Below are positions 16,231 through 24,387 of a DNA stretch of 64,000 nucleotides, one piece after another (position 1 is the stretch's first letter; the number at the start of each line of letters is the position of its first letter). The position numbers and the translations under genes are program-made. The stretch spans positions 271,601-335,600 of the forward strand of contig NZ_JADIJC010000002.1 of NCBI RefSeq assembly GCF_015278255.1, in the 5' to 3' direction. The DNA comes from Microbacterium hibisci (lineage in GTDB: Bacteria > Actinomycetota > Actinomycetes > Actinomycetales > Microbacteriaceae). The notes beneath the pieces are model-generated. The model did not search any database. It worked only from the letters and a program-made list of their open reading frames with translations, and had not been told where the DNA came from.

Positions 16231-17162
16231 GCCGCGTGCAGTGGTCGGAGATCCCCGCGGCGGTGCGCGCGGGGATCGAGGACGTGCTCGGCGACGCGGT
16301 CGTCGAGGCGACGTCGCAGTCCGGCGGCTATTCGCCGGGCTCGGCCGACCGTGTGGTGACGGCCTCCGGCCGTCGCGCCTTCGTCAAGGCGGCGAGCCCC
16401 GCCGTCAACGTCGATACACCGACCATCCACCGGCGCGAGGCCGAGATCTCCGCCCGCCTGCCCGCGGGCATCCCCGCGCCGGCCCTCCTCGGCGCGGTCG
16501 ACGACGGCGAGTGGATCGCGCTGGTGCTCGAGGACGTCGAGGGCCGGCATCCCGTCACTCCCTGGGAGCCGCGCGAGCTGGACGCGGTCTTCGACGCGCT
16601 GCATCGGATCTCGGCGGTCGAACTGCCCGCCGACGTGCCGGTGACCGATGTGGCCGACGCGCTCGCCGGCGACGCCGCTGCGTGGCGCGGGATCGACGTC
16701 GACGCCCTGGGGTCGCTGCCGCACGGCCTCGACGACTGGGTGCGCGCGCATTTCGAGGGACTCGTGGATGCTGCCGCCCGCGGGGCCTCGGACGCCCGGG
16801 GCGACCGGCTCGTCCACTACGACACGCGTGCCGACAACATCCTGCTGCGCTCCGACGATTCCGTCGTGCTGATCGACTGGCCCTGGGGTGCGCGCGGGGC
16901 GGGGTGGTTCGATGCGCTCAGCCTGCTGATCAACGTGCGGTACTTCGACGCGGCTGCGGACGTCGAGAGCCTGATCCGCCGGCATCCCGTGTTCGACGGC
17001 ATGCCGGCCGACGCGGCGACGAACGTGCTGGCCGGGTTCGCGGGCATGTTCCTGTCGTCGTCGCTGCGTCCCCATCCGCCGCGCATGCCGACGCTGCGCC
17101 CCTTCCAGCGCGCCCAGGCCGTCGTCACCCTGGACTGGGTCCGCGAGCGCTGGAAGGGTTGA
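16227..17162 (+). CDS. Phosphotransferase (APH family)
   Basis: A 311-residue kinase-like protein of the aminoglycoside phosphotransferase family. The catalytic loop HYDTRADNILL (near residue 198) and the metal-binding IDWPWG match the family; the first position of the usual HGD triplet reads HYD, as in many actinobacterial members. ALVLEDVEGRHP is the hinge region. Such proteins phosphorylate small molecules such as choline, homoserine or sugars; the substrate is not clear here, and resistance is not implied. Its start overlaps the TetR stop (ATGA), so it is translationally coupled to the regulator. Confidence 0.88.
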   Translation: MSRVQWSEIPAAVRAGIEDVLGDAVVEATSQSGGYSPGSADRVVTASGRRAFVKAASPAVNVDTPTIHRREAEISARLPAGIPAPALLGAVDDGEWIALVLEDVEGRHPVTPWEPRELDAVFDALHRISAVELPADVPVTDVADALAGDAAAWRGIDVDALGSLPHGLDDWVRAHFEGLVDAAARGASDARGDRLVHYDTRADNILLRSDDSVVLIDWPWGARGAGWFDALSLLINVRYFDAAADVESLIRRHPVFDGMPADAATNVLAGFAGMFLSSSLRPHPPRMPTLRPFQRAQAVVTLDWVRERWKG

Positions 17163-17166
17163 CCCC

Positions 17167-17856
17167 GTGGGCGAGCTCGACGATCCGGTGGTGGTGGAGT
17201 TCCCGCTGCGCGGCGAGGGCTGGATGGCGGTGACCACGCCCGCCGCCCGCATCCCCAGCCACGGGGTCGACATCCTCGGCCAGCGGTACGCGTTCGACTT
17301 CGTCCGCGTCGACGACCGCGCCGGCGTGCACGTGCACCCCGGGTCGACGTTCACGACCTCGACGGTCGGCGGGCGCACCGACGAGTGCTACGCCTGGAAC
17401 GCCGAGATCCACGCACCGCTCGCCAGCGAGGTCGTCGCCGCCTCGGACGGGATGGCCGAGCGGCGGTGGATCAACCCGTTCCGGGAGGCGGGGCGGATGG
17501 TCTGGAACGGGATGACGTTCCGGCCGGAGAAGATCCCGGCGATCCTGGGCAACCATGTGATCCTGCGTGCCGGCGACGTGTACGCCGGCTTCGCCCACCT
17601 GCGGCCGGGCACCGTGGCGGTCTCGGTCGGGGAGCGGGTCGCCGCGGGCGACGTGATCGGCCGCGTCGGCCACACCGGCAACTCGACCTCGCCGCACCTG
17701 CACTTCCAGCTCATGGACTCGGCCGACCTGATGTCGGCGCGCGGCATCGCGTGCGCGTTCGCCGCCTACGACGTGCGGCAGGAGGACGGGTCGTGGCTGG
17801 GCGTGGAGCGCGGCATCCCGGGACCGCGCGAGCGGCTGCGCGCGGTCGACGGCTGA
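17167..17856 (+). CDS. M23 (LytM-like) metallopeptidase family protein
   Basis: A 229-residue protein with a LytM/peptidase M23 domain over about residues 80-200. HTGNSTSPHLHFQL carries the HXH zinc-binding motif, and SHGVDILGQRYAFDF near residue 33 supplies the His/Asp region, although it sits earlier than in most members. There is no signal peptide or lipobox, odd for a peptidoglycan hydrolase, so it may act on another substrate or be exported differently. GTG start 4 bases after the phosphotransferase stop with GGAAGGG upstream: third gene of the TetR operon. Confidence 0.85.
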   Translation: MGELDDPVVVEFPLRGEGWMAVTTPAARIPSHGVDILGQRYAFDFVRVDDRAGVHVHPGSTFTTSTVGGRTDECYAWNAEIHAPLASEVVAASDGMAERRWINPFREAGRMVWNGMTFRPEKIPAILGNHVILRAGDVYAGFAHLRPGTVAVSVGERVAAGDVIGRVGHTGNSTSPHLHFQLMDSADLMSARGIACAFAAYDVRQEDGSWLGVERGIPGPRERLRAVDG

Positions 17857-17946
17857 GCCGGCGATACCCGCTGGGCGCCGGCCCCGCAAGCCCCGTGCGC
17901 CGCTGCGCGCGCGCTCGTACGTTCGAGGCAGCGAAAGGAGAGCGCC

Positions 17947-18195
17947 ATGACCAACCAGAACCCTCTCATCCCACCCCTCGGCGGCGATGACGACGACCGA
18001 CCCCTCGACGACGGAGTCGACCGCCCCCTCGCCGACGGCGTCGACGACGCTGTCGATGACGGCGACGGTGTGCTGGGCCGGGGCGACGACGATCGACCCC
18101 TCGACCCCGACCTCGATGACGACCAGATCGACAGCGCGACGGCCGACGAGCGCGCGGCCACCGAGGGCACGCTGGACGTCGACGACCGCCCGTGA
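17947..18195 (+). CDS. Small acidic protein, unrecognised
   Basis: An 82-residue protein very rich in aspartate (DDDDRPLDDG, DDDQIDS), with repeats of the type DDRPLD and DGVD. No cysteine, no membrane segment, probably disordered. It is preceded by the strong ribosome site AAAGGAGAGCGCC, which supports expression. Two other small acidic proteins occur at 34723 and 34965. I do not recognise a function. Confidence 0.7.
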   Translation: MTNQNPLIPPLGGDDDDRPLDDGVDRPLADGVDDAVDDGDGVLGRGDDDRPLDPDLDDDQIDSATADERAATEGTLDVDDRP

Positions 18196-18241
18196 ACCTG
18201 CGGGCCGCCCCGCGGGGTGAGATCCAGGCCAGGATGGAGCC

Positions 18242-19075
18242 ATGAGCGCGATCCCCACCGTGAATCTCAACGACGGCTCCTGGTTCCCCGAGCTGGGCCT
18301 GGGCACCTACAACCTGCGGGGCGACGACGGCATCGCGGCCATGGTCGCCGCGATCGAGTCCGGCTACCGGCTCCTCGACACCGCCGTCAACTACGAGAAC
18401 GAACGCGAGGTCGGTGAGGCCGTCCGCCGCAGCGGCGTCGCGCGCGACCAGCTCCTCGTCACCTCGAAGATCCCCGGCCGCCACCACGGCCGCCAGGAGG
18501 CCCTCGACAGCGTCAAGGGATCGATCGACGCGCTCGGCCTCGACCACATCGACCTGCACCTGATCCACTGGCCCAACCCCAGCGTCGGCAAATACGTCGA
18601 CACGTGGCGCGGGCTCATCGAGGCCCGGAAGCAGGGGCTCGTCCGGTCGATCGGCGTCTCCAACTTCACCGAAGAGATGCTCACCGAGCTCATCGAGGAG
18701 ACGGGCGTCGCGCCGGCCGTGAACCAGGTCGAGCTGCACCCGTACTTCCCACAGGAGTCTCTGCGCGCGTTCCACGCGACCCACGGCATCCGCACCGAGA
18801 GCTGGAGCCCGCTCGCCCGGCGCAGCGAGCTGCTGACCGAGCAGCTCCTCCACGAGCTCGCGACGGTCTACGAGGTCACCCCGACGCAGATCGTGCTGCG
18901 CTGGCACACGCAGCTGGGCAGCACGCCGATTCCGAAGTCGGCCGATCCGGATCGCCAGCGCGAGAACGCCGACGTCTTCGGCTTCACCCTCACCGACGAG
19001 CAGGTCGCCGCGATCAGCGCCCTCGAGCGCGGCCGGCTGTGGGACGGCGACCCCCGCACCCACGAGGAGATGTAG
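18242..19075 (+). CDS. Aldo/keto reductase
   Basis: A 277-residue NADPH-dependent reductase with the TIM-barrel AKR fold. The tetrad is visible as Asp and Tyr in LLDTAVNYENE, Lys in VTSKIPG and His in HLIHWPNP. GVSNF and NQVELHPYF are typical, and the C-terminal IPKSADPDRQREN binds NADPH. It is close to 2,5-diketo-gluconate reductase-like bacterial AKRs. The ATG follows AGGATGGAGCC. Single gene, ended by a hairpin just after its stop. Confidence 0.94.
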   Translation: MSAIPTVNLNDGSWFPELGLGTYNLRGDDGIAAMVAAIESGYRLLDTAVNYENEREVGEAVRRSGVARDQLLVTSKIPGRHHGRQEALDSVKGSIDALGLDHIDLHLIHWPNPSVGKYVDTWRGLIEARKQGLVRSIGVSNFTEEMLTELIEETGVAPAVNQVELHPYFPQESLRAFHATHGIRTESWSPLARRSELLTEQLLHELATVYEVTPTQIVLRWHTQLGSTPIPKSADPDRQRENADVFGFTLTDEQVAAISALERGRLWDGDPRTHEEM

Positions 19076-19077
19076 GC

Positions 19078-19124
19078 GACGGATGCCGCGCCCCGTCGCC
19101 ACGCGCCGGGCTGCGGCATCCGTC
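19078..19124 (+). terminator. Hairpin terminator built from the GGATGCCG octamer
   Basis: GACGGATGCCGC at 19078-19089 pairs perfectly with GCGGCATCCGTC at 19113-19124, 3 bases after the aldo/keto reductase stop. The stem contains the overrepresented octamer; the terminator at 53089-53117 has the same stem. Confidence 0.7.
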
Positions 19125-19155
19125 CCCTCCGCGTCCCCTCCGCGTCCGCGCCGTT

Positions 19156-19231
19156 CGCGCCGAACCACGGTGTTTCGGTCGAGACAGGTGACGGGGCCCT
19201 CGGTTTCGGCGGGAACACTGTGTCTCGGCGG
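19156..19231. repeat. Imperfect long inverted repeat between convergent genes
   Basis: About 30-base arms (19156-19183 and 19199-19231) share CGCCGA, GTGTT and other blocks inverted around a 15-base loop. It lies between the aldo/keto reductase and the NAD(P)-binding gene and looks like a decayed hairpin element. Confidence 0.55.
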
Positions 19232-19300
19232 TCCGGGGCGCGGGCCGAGCGGGGGCGGGATGCCGGGCTGCGGCCCGCGCCGGGTTACGGCATCCGCCCG

Positions 19301-20047
19301 CTACGCGTCGGGGAGGGCGTCCAGCCACTCGTCGAAGGTCTGCGTGCCGCGGAGCGCCCCGGGGCCCGGCAGCAGCGCGCCCGAGCGGAAGGCGCGGCCG
19401 AGCGTGCCCGGCGTGTGGACGACGGGGAGCGGCCCGCGGTGGCCGATCGCGTGGGCGTAGCGCTGCACCATGTCTGCCAGGCTCTCCTCACGCGGTCCGC
19501 CGAGCTCTGGCGCGCGCCCGGCGGGCTCCTGCTCGGCCAGACCGACGAGGTGCGCGGCGACCTCGCGCACGGCCACCGGCTGCACCCGGCCCGCGGGGGC
19601 GACGTGGGCCCCGGCGTGCGTGCGGTGGAACATCATCGCCGCGAACTCGTGGAACTGCGTGGTGCGCAGGATCGTCCACGGCACGTCGCCCTCGGCGACG
19701 AGCCTCTCCTGCACGAGCTTGCCGGCGTAGTAGCCGTCGGGCGCGGCCTCGGCGCCCACGATGGTGAGCACCACATGGTGCGGCACGCCGGCCGTCCGCT
19801 CCGCCGACAGCAGGCTCTTGGTCGCGCCCGCGAAGAAGAGCACGGAGACGTCGGGCTTGGCCGTGGTGACGTTGGTCACGTCGACGACGGCGTCGACGCC
19901 GTCCAGTGCCCCCGCGAGGCCTGCACCGCTCAGCAGCTCCACGCCGGTGCGCCGCGACAGCACGACCACCTCGTGCCCGCGCCGGCGCGCGAGCTCGGTG
20001 ACGTGGACACCGGTCATGCCGGTGCCGCCGGCGACGGCGAGTCTCAC
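19301..20047 (-). CDS. NAD(P)H-binding atypical SDR (paralogue A)
   Basis: A 248-residue single-domain Rossmann protein of the NmrA/atypical SDR type. The nucleotide-binding motif is VAGGTGMTG at residues 5-13, and YYAGKLVQE replaces the classical YXXXK. It reads through VDAVVDVTNV and LRTTQFHEFA to a C-terminal lid. It is clearly paralogous along its whole length to the upstream gene at 20235 (same order of GGTGxxG, YYAGKL, LRxTQFHEF, GGPREE). Such proteins are often annotated as sugar-nucleotide or NAD-binding epimerase-like; no substrate can be given. The 187-bp gap to its paralogue contains no obvious gene. Confidence 0.88.
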   Translation of the reverse strand: MRLAVAGGTGMTGVHVTELARRRGHEVVVLSRRTGVELLSGAGLAGALDGVDAVVDVTNVTTAKPDVSVLFFAGATKSLLSAERTAGVPHHVVLTIVGAEAAPDGYYAGKLVQERLVAEGDVPWTILRTTQFHEFAAMMFHRTHAGAHVAPAGRVQPVAVREVAAHLVGLAEQEPAGRAPELGGPREESLADMVQRYAHAIGHRGPLPVVHTPGTLGRAFRSGALLPGPGALRGTQTFDEWLDALPDA

Positions 20048-20234
20048 GGGTCCTCCTCGGTCCGGGGGCGGAGACGTCGTCAGCGTAGTCGCCCGTGCGA
20101 CTCACGTCGCCCGGGCGACGGAATGAGCGGCCCGGACCCGATCGGGGGAGAGTGCGCGCCCGAGCCGCTCTCGAAGGCGATGCGGACCGCCTCCGAGGCG
20201 GAGGAGGCCGGCGCCGCCGGGCTGATACGCGGGC

Positions 20235-20978
20235 TCAGCCCTGTCGGCCGAGCCACTCCGCGAACGTCTCGGTGCCGAGCAGGGCGTCGTCCGCCGGCAG
20301 CGCGTAGCCGGCGCGCAGGCCCTTCATCTGTGCGCCGGGAAGACTGACCGAGGGGATCCAGCCGCGATGGCCGATGCGCCGCGCGTACGCCTTCACCATC
20401 TCGTCGAGCCGCTCCTCCCGCGGGCCGCCGAGGTCGGCCGCCCGCCCCTGCGGCGAGCCCGCGGCGAGGTCCGCCAGGTGCGCGCCGACCTCGCGCGCCG
20501 CGATCGGCTGCACGCGTGCGCGCGGCGCGACGTGCAGCGGCCCCAGCTTCGCCTGTCCGAAGAGCTGCCCCGCGAACTCGTGGAACTGCGTGGCGCGCAG
20601 GATCGTCCAGGGCACGGCCGCGGCCTCGACCACGCGCTCCTGGGCGAGTTTGCCGGCGTAGTAGTCGTGCGGAATCCGGTCGATCCCCACGATCGAGAGC
20701 AGCACCAGGTGCCGCACGCCCGCGCGCTCGCCCGCCGCGACCAGGTTTCCCGTCGCCGTCTCGAAGAACCGCGTGGCGGCGTCCGCCGACAGCGTCGAGA
20801 CGTTCGCGGTGTCGACGATCGCGTCGACGCCCGCCAGGGCGGCGTCGAGCCCCGCGCCCGTGGTCAGGTCGACGCCCGTGCCGCGACTCAGCACGACCGC
20901 TTCGTGCCCCTTCTCGCGCAGCGACTCCACGACGTGGTGTCCGACGACGCCCGTGCCTCCGGCGACCGCGATCCTCAT
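20235..20978 (-). CDS. NAD(P)H-binding atypical SDR (paralogue B), likely ECF41 target
   Basis: A 247-residue paralogue of the downstream gene, with VAGGTGVVG, YYAGKLAQE and LRATQFHEFA. The ATG at 20978 follows AGAGGAGTCATGTC and is preferred to 21002. It is divergent from the ECF41 sigma factor gene. ECF41 genes are known to sit next to oxidoreductase or epimerase genes of this kind, and a candidate ECF41 promoter (21026-21052) points at this gene with a predicted leader of about 40 bases. The tandem duplication suggests two related substrates or dosage. Confidence 0.9.
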   Translation of the reverse strand: MRIAVAGGTGVVGHHVVESLREKGHEAVVLSRGTGVDLTTGAGLDAALAGVDAIVDTANVSTLSADAATRFFETATGNLVAAGERAGVRHLVLLSIVGIDRIPHDYYAGKLAQERVVEAAAVPWTILRATQFHEFAGQLFGQAKLGPLHVAPRARVQPIAAREVGAHLADLAAGSPQGRAADLGGPREERLDEMVKAYARRIGHRGWIPSVSLPGAQMKGLRAGYALPADDALLGTETFAEWLGRQG

Positions 20979-21025
20979 GACATGACTCCTCTTGTCCCGC
21001 ACGATGCGGGAGCCTTCGCATCATC

Positions 21026-21052
21026 GACGACGCAGCGCGCCAGAATGTGAGT
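21026..21052 (-). promoter_or_regulatory. Candidate ECF41 promoter for the SDR pair
   Basis: On the minus strand ACTCACA (21052-21046), 16 bases, then CGTC (21029-21026). The published ECF41 consensus as I recall it is TGTCACA-N16-CGTC: the -10 and spacing match exactly and the -35 matches at 5 of 7 positions. Confidence 0.55.
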
Positions 21053-21096
21053 GCGAGATCGCGCCGCGAGGCCGGAGAAGCGAGAAGGAGCACCGG

Positions 21097-21978
21097 ATGC
21101 CGCCCATCGACGACGTCGAGAGCGAGCGGCGTTCCCTGCTCGGCCTCTGCTACCGCATGCTCGGCACCGTGGCCGACGCCGAGGACGCGGTGCAGGAGAC
21201 CTACGTGCGGTGGTACCGCCTGTCGGACGCCGAGCGGGCCGCGATCCGCAACCCGGGTGGGTGGCTCACCCGCGTCGCGGGCCGCGTGTGCCTCGACATG
21301 CTGGGCTCGGCGCGCGCTCGGCGTGAGCGCTACGTCGGCGAGTGGCTGCCCGAGCCGGTGCCGGGCGACTCGCCGCTCGCCGCCGCGGCGCCGGTCGATC
21401 CGATCGACCGGGTGACCCTCGACGATTCGGTGTCGATGGCGCTGCTGGTGATGCTGGAGTCGCTCACGCCCGCCGAGCGGGTGGCGTTCGTCCTCCACGA
21501 CGTGTTCGCGGTGCCGTTCGGTGAGATCGCCGACACCGTGGGACGCAGTCCTGAGGCCGTGCGGCAGCTCGCCTCGCAGGCGCGACGCCGGGTGCGCGAG
21601 CACCGCGCGGGCGCAGCCACGCGCGCGCAGCACGACGCGGTCGCGCGCGCCTTCGCCTCGGCGGCATCGACGGGCGACTTCGACGCACTCGTGTCGGTGC
21701 TCGACCCCGACGTCGTGCTCCGCTCCGACGGCGGCGGGCGTGTCTCCGCCGCACGCCGCCCGGTGCAGGGCGCCGACCGCGTCGCACGGTTCCTGCTCGG
21801 GCTGCCGCGCCTGGAACCGGATGCCGTGCTCTCTCCCGTCGAGACCCCCGACGGCCTGGGTTTCCTCGTCACGCTCGACGGGCGACCGAGCGCCGTCTTC
21901 TCCCTGCGCGTGAGCGGCGACGGGATCAGCGACGTCTACGTGATGCGCAACCCCGACAAGCTCACGCAGTGGGCCTGA
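21097..21978 (+). CDS. sigJ: ECF41-type RNA polymerase sigma factor with SnoaL-like C-terminal domain
   Basis: A 293-residue extracytoplasmic-function sigma factor. Region 2 covers about residues 8-75 and region 4 about 108-170 (LTPAERVAFVLHDVF, then EIADTVGRSPEAVRQL). It carries all three ECF41 signatures: WLPEP in the linker (83-87), DGGGR (211-215) and NPDKL (285-289). In this group the C-terminal SnoaL-like domain replaces an anti-sigma factor and controls activity from within, and the targets are usually the neighbouring oxidoreductase genes. The ATG at 21097 follows GAGAAGGAGCACCGG. Divergent from the SDR pair. Confidence 0.95.
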   Translation: MPPIDDVESERRSLLGLCYRMLGTVADAEDAVQETYVRWYRLSDAERAAIRNPGGWLTRVAGRVCLDMLGSARARRERYVGEWLPEPVPGDSPLAAAAPVDPIDRVTLDDSVSMALLVMLESLTPAERVAFVLHDVFAVPFGEIADTVGRSPEAVRQLASQARRRVREHRAGAATRAQHDAVARAFASAASTGDFDALVSVLDPDVVLRSDGGGRVSAARRPVQGADRVARFLLGLPRLEPDAVLSPVETPDGLGFLVTLDGRPSAVFSLRVSGDGISDVYVMRNPDKLTQWA

Positions 21979-22025
21979 CGATCAGGCGTTCCGCGGCCTG
22001 AGAGCGGTCGGTTAGCGTGGAGCGC

Positions 22026-24173
22026 ATGGCGACCCCATCCCACCCCACCCCCTTCGACTCGCTCACCGACTACATCGCACTTCCCCGGGTGGAGGGCCTC
22101 GCCCTCTCGCCCGATGGAACGACGGCCGTGCTCACGGTCGCCGCTCTGAAGAAGGACGGCACCGGCTACGAGCGGGCGCTGTGGGCGGTGCCGGCGGCCG
22201 GCGGCGGCACGCCGCGCCGGCTGACGAGGTCGGCCAAGGGCGAGGCGGGCGCCGCGTTCACGGCGAGCGGCGACCTCCTGTTCGTCTCGGGCCGCCCCGA
22301 CGCCGAGTCCGACGCCGACGACGAGTCGGGCCAGCTGTGGCTGCTGCCCGCGGCCGGAGGTGAGGCGCGTCCTGTGACGCGGCTCGCCGGCGGCGTCGAC
22401 GGCATCACCGCGACGGCCGACGCCTCCGATCGAGTCGTCATCGCCGCCTCGCTGCTGCCCGGCGCCGACACCCTCGAGTCCGAGGCGTCGCTGCGCGCGA
22501 AGCGCAAGGAGAAGAAGGTCTCGGCGATCCTCCACGACACCTACCCCGTGCGCTACTGGGACCACGACCTCGGTCCCGCCGAGCCGCACCTCTTCGCGCT
22601 CGACCTCGGCGACCTCGAGGACTCGATCGCCGCGGTCGTCGCCGAGGCCGCGGCTGCGCGCGAGGAGGCCGCCGAAGCGCTGACGGATGCCGCGGACGCC
22701 GAGGCACCGGCATCCGCCACCGAAGACAAGCCCTACCCTGCGACTCTTCCCCGCCCCCGCGACCTCACGCCGAAGCCGGGCCGCGCCGCCGACCACGCCG
22801 AGGGCGCGCTCACGCCCGACGGATCGACGCTCGTGGTCTCGCTCGACAGGCGTGAGCAGCGCGCCGGCCGCCGCGTCATCGTCGCCGTCGACACCGCGAC
22901 CCGCGAGCGCACCACCCTCTTCGATGAGGTCGGCGTGGACTTCGAGATGCCCGCCGTGAGCCGGGACGGGTCGCGGATCGCGTACCTCCGCACTGTCAAG
23001 AGCACCCCGGCCGCTCCCACGGACTACGAGGTGTGGGTCGCGGGAGTGGACGGCTCGGCGCCGCGCCGCATTGTTGCCGACTGGGATCACTGGGCGTCGT
23101 CGCTGTCGTTCGCCGCCGATGACACCGCTCTGATCGCGACAGCCGACGAGAACGGCCGCGGTCCGGTCTTCCGTCTGCCGCTGGACGGCGGCGCGGCCGA
23201 GCGCCTCACCGACGACGACTTCTCCTACTCGAATGTGCGGGTCGATCGTGCCACCGGCGACCTCGTGGCGCTGCGCTCGTCGTGGGTCGTGCCGCCGCAC
23301 CCGGTCCGCATCGCGCGTGGCGGCGGCGTCACGCCGCTCGCGACCCCAGCCGCCGCACCGGTCGCGCCCGGCAGCATCACCGAGGTCGAGACCACCGCTG
23401 ACGACGGCGCGCGCGTGCGCGGCTGGCTGCTGCTGCCCGAGGGCGCGTCGGCGGACACCCCGGCCCCGCTGCTGCTGTGGATCCACGGCGGTCCGCTCAA
23501 CAGCTGGAACGCGTGGAGCTGGCGCTGGGCGCCACTCCTCGCTGTCGCGCGCGGCTACGCCGTGCTGCTGCCCGACCCCGCCCTGTCGACGGGCTACGGC
23601 CTGGACTTCATCGCGCGCGGCTGGAACAGCTGGGGCGCCAAGCCCTACACCGACCTGCTGGCGATCACCGACGCGGCCGAGGCGCGCGACGACATCGACC
23701 AGACCCGCACCGCCGCGATGGGCGGGTCGTTCGGCGGCTACATGGCGAACTGGGTCGCCGGGCACACCGACCGCTTCCAGGCGATCGTGACGCACGCCAG
23801 CCTGTGGGCGCTCGACCAGTTCTCGGGCACCACCGACAGCTCCGAGTACTGGCAGCGCATCTTCACGCCCGAGGCCATGCTCGAGCACTCGCCGCACCGG
23901 TTCGTCGCCGACATCCGCACGCCGCTCCTCGTCATCCACGGCGACAAGGACTACCGCGTGCCGATCGGCGAAGGGCTCCGGCTGTGGTCCGAGCTCGCCG
24001 AGCACCACGCCGACGAGGAGGGACGGATGCCGCACCGCTTCCTGTACTTCCCCGACGAGAACCACTGGGTGCTGAAGCCTCAGCACGCGGTGATCTGGTA
24101 CGAGACGGTGTTCGCGTTCCTCGCCGAGCACGTGCGCGGCGAAGAGTTCCAGCGGCCCGAGCTGCTCGGCTGA
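22026..24173 (+). CDS. S9 family peptidase (prolyl oligopeptidase type)
   Basis: A 715-residue serine peptidase of the acylaminoacyl-peptidase/dipeptidyl-peptidase type: an N-terminal beta-propeller (about 1-450) and an alpha/beta-hydrolase domain. Visible are WIHGGPLNSW (oxyanion region), the nucleophile in GGSFGGYMANW, the Asp region VIHGDKDYRVP and the His in FPDENHWVLKP. An Ala/Glu-rich stretch (about 205-245) looks like a propeller loop insert. No signal peptide, so cytosolic. TAGCGT at 22013-22018 lies 7 bases before the ATG at 22026, suggesting a leaderless start; an in-frame GTG at 22017 is less likely. Single gene, convergent with the siderophore operon. Confidence 0.94.
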   Translation: MATPSHPTPFDSLTDYIALPRVEGLALSPDGTTAVLTVAALKKDGTGYERALWAVPAAGGGTPRRLTRSAKGEAGAAFTASGDLLFVSGRPDAESDADDESGQLWLLPAAGGEARPVTRLAGGVDGITATADASDRVVIAASLLPGADTLESEASLRAKRKEKKVSAILHDTYPVRYWDHDLGPAEPHLFALDLGDLEDSIAAVVAEAAAAREEAAEALTDAADAEAPASATEDKPYPATLPRPRDLTPKPGRAADHAEGALTPDGSTLVVSLDRREQRAGRRVIVAVDTATRERTTLFDEVGVDFEMPAVSRDGSRIAYLRTVKSTPAAPTDYEVWVAGVDGSAPRRIVADWDHWASSLSFAADDTALIATADENGRGPVFRLPLDGGAAERLTDDDFSYSNVRVDRATGDLVALRSSWVVPPHPVRIARGGGVTPLATPAAAPVAPGSITEVETTADDGARVRGWLLLPEGASADTPAPLLLWIHGGPLNSWNAWSWRWAPLLAVARGYAVLLPDPALSTGYGLDFIARGWNSWGAKPYTDLLAITDAAEARDDIDQTRTAAMGGSFGGYMANWVAGHTDRFQAIVTHASLWALDQFSGTTDSSEYWQRIFTPEAMLEHSPHRFVADIRTPLLVIHGDKDYRVPIGEGLRLWSELAEHHADEEGRMPHRFLYFPDENHWVLKPQHAVIWYETVFAFLAEHVRGEEFQRPELLG

Positions 24174-24220
24174 GCGCCGGCGCACGCCGGACCGGCCGCG
24201 CACGGGCAGGCGCGGAGGCG

Positions 24221-24304
24221 CGCACAGCGTCGGAAGTTCTCCACGACACGCCGGCAGGCGGATGCCGCTGCCGGCGTGTCGGGAAAACCCTCCGATTCTG
24301 TGCG
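24221..24304. repeat. CGACACGCCGG-N16-CCGGCGTGTCG hairpin element, copy 1
   Basis: Inner arms CGACACGCCGG (24244-24254) and CCGGCGTGTCG (24271-24281) flank a 16-base loop that contains GGATGCCG. Outer arms continue imperfectly to give two 37-base halves ending CGCACAG and CTGTGCG. It lies between the convergent S9 gene and siderophore operon and is probably a bidirectional terminator. Related copies are at 29107 and 52323. Confidence 0.8.
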
Positions 24305-24326
24305 GGCGACTGGGCGAGCAGCAGCC

Positions 24327-24350
24327 GGTCCCTGAGCCTGTCGAAGGGCC
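24327..24350. repeat. CCCTGAGCCTGTCGAAGGG dispersed-type repeat
   Basis: The 19-base imperfect palindrome CCCTGAGCCTGTCGAAGGG occurs once here. I know near-identical sequences as an abundant intergenic repeat in many GC-rich genomes, without a settled function. It follows the hairpin element in the 214-bp gap 24174-24387, which holds no gene. Confidence 0.65.
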
Positions 24351-24387
24351 TCTGCGAGCGGGGATCTCCGCCGACACGCGTCCGGCG

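Noticed and set aside
16227..17162. Antibiotic resistance phosphotransferase
   Set aside because: The APH fold is common to many metabolic kinases and nothing in sequence or context indicates an aminoglycoside substrate.
17167..17856. Secreted cell-wall endopeptidase
   Set aside because: The M23 motif is present but there is no signal peptide, lipobox or membrane anchor, so export cannot be claimed.
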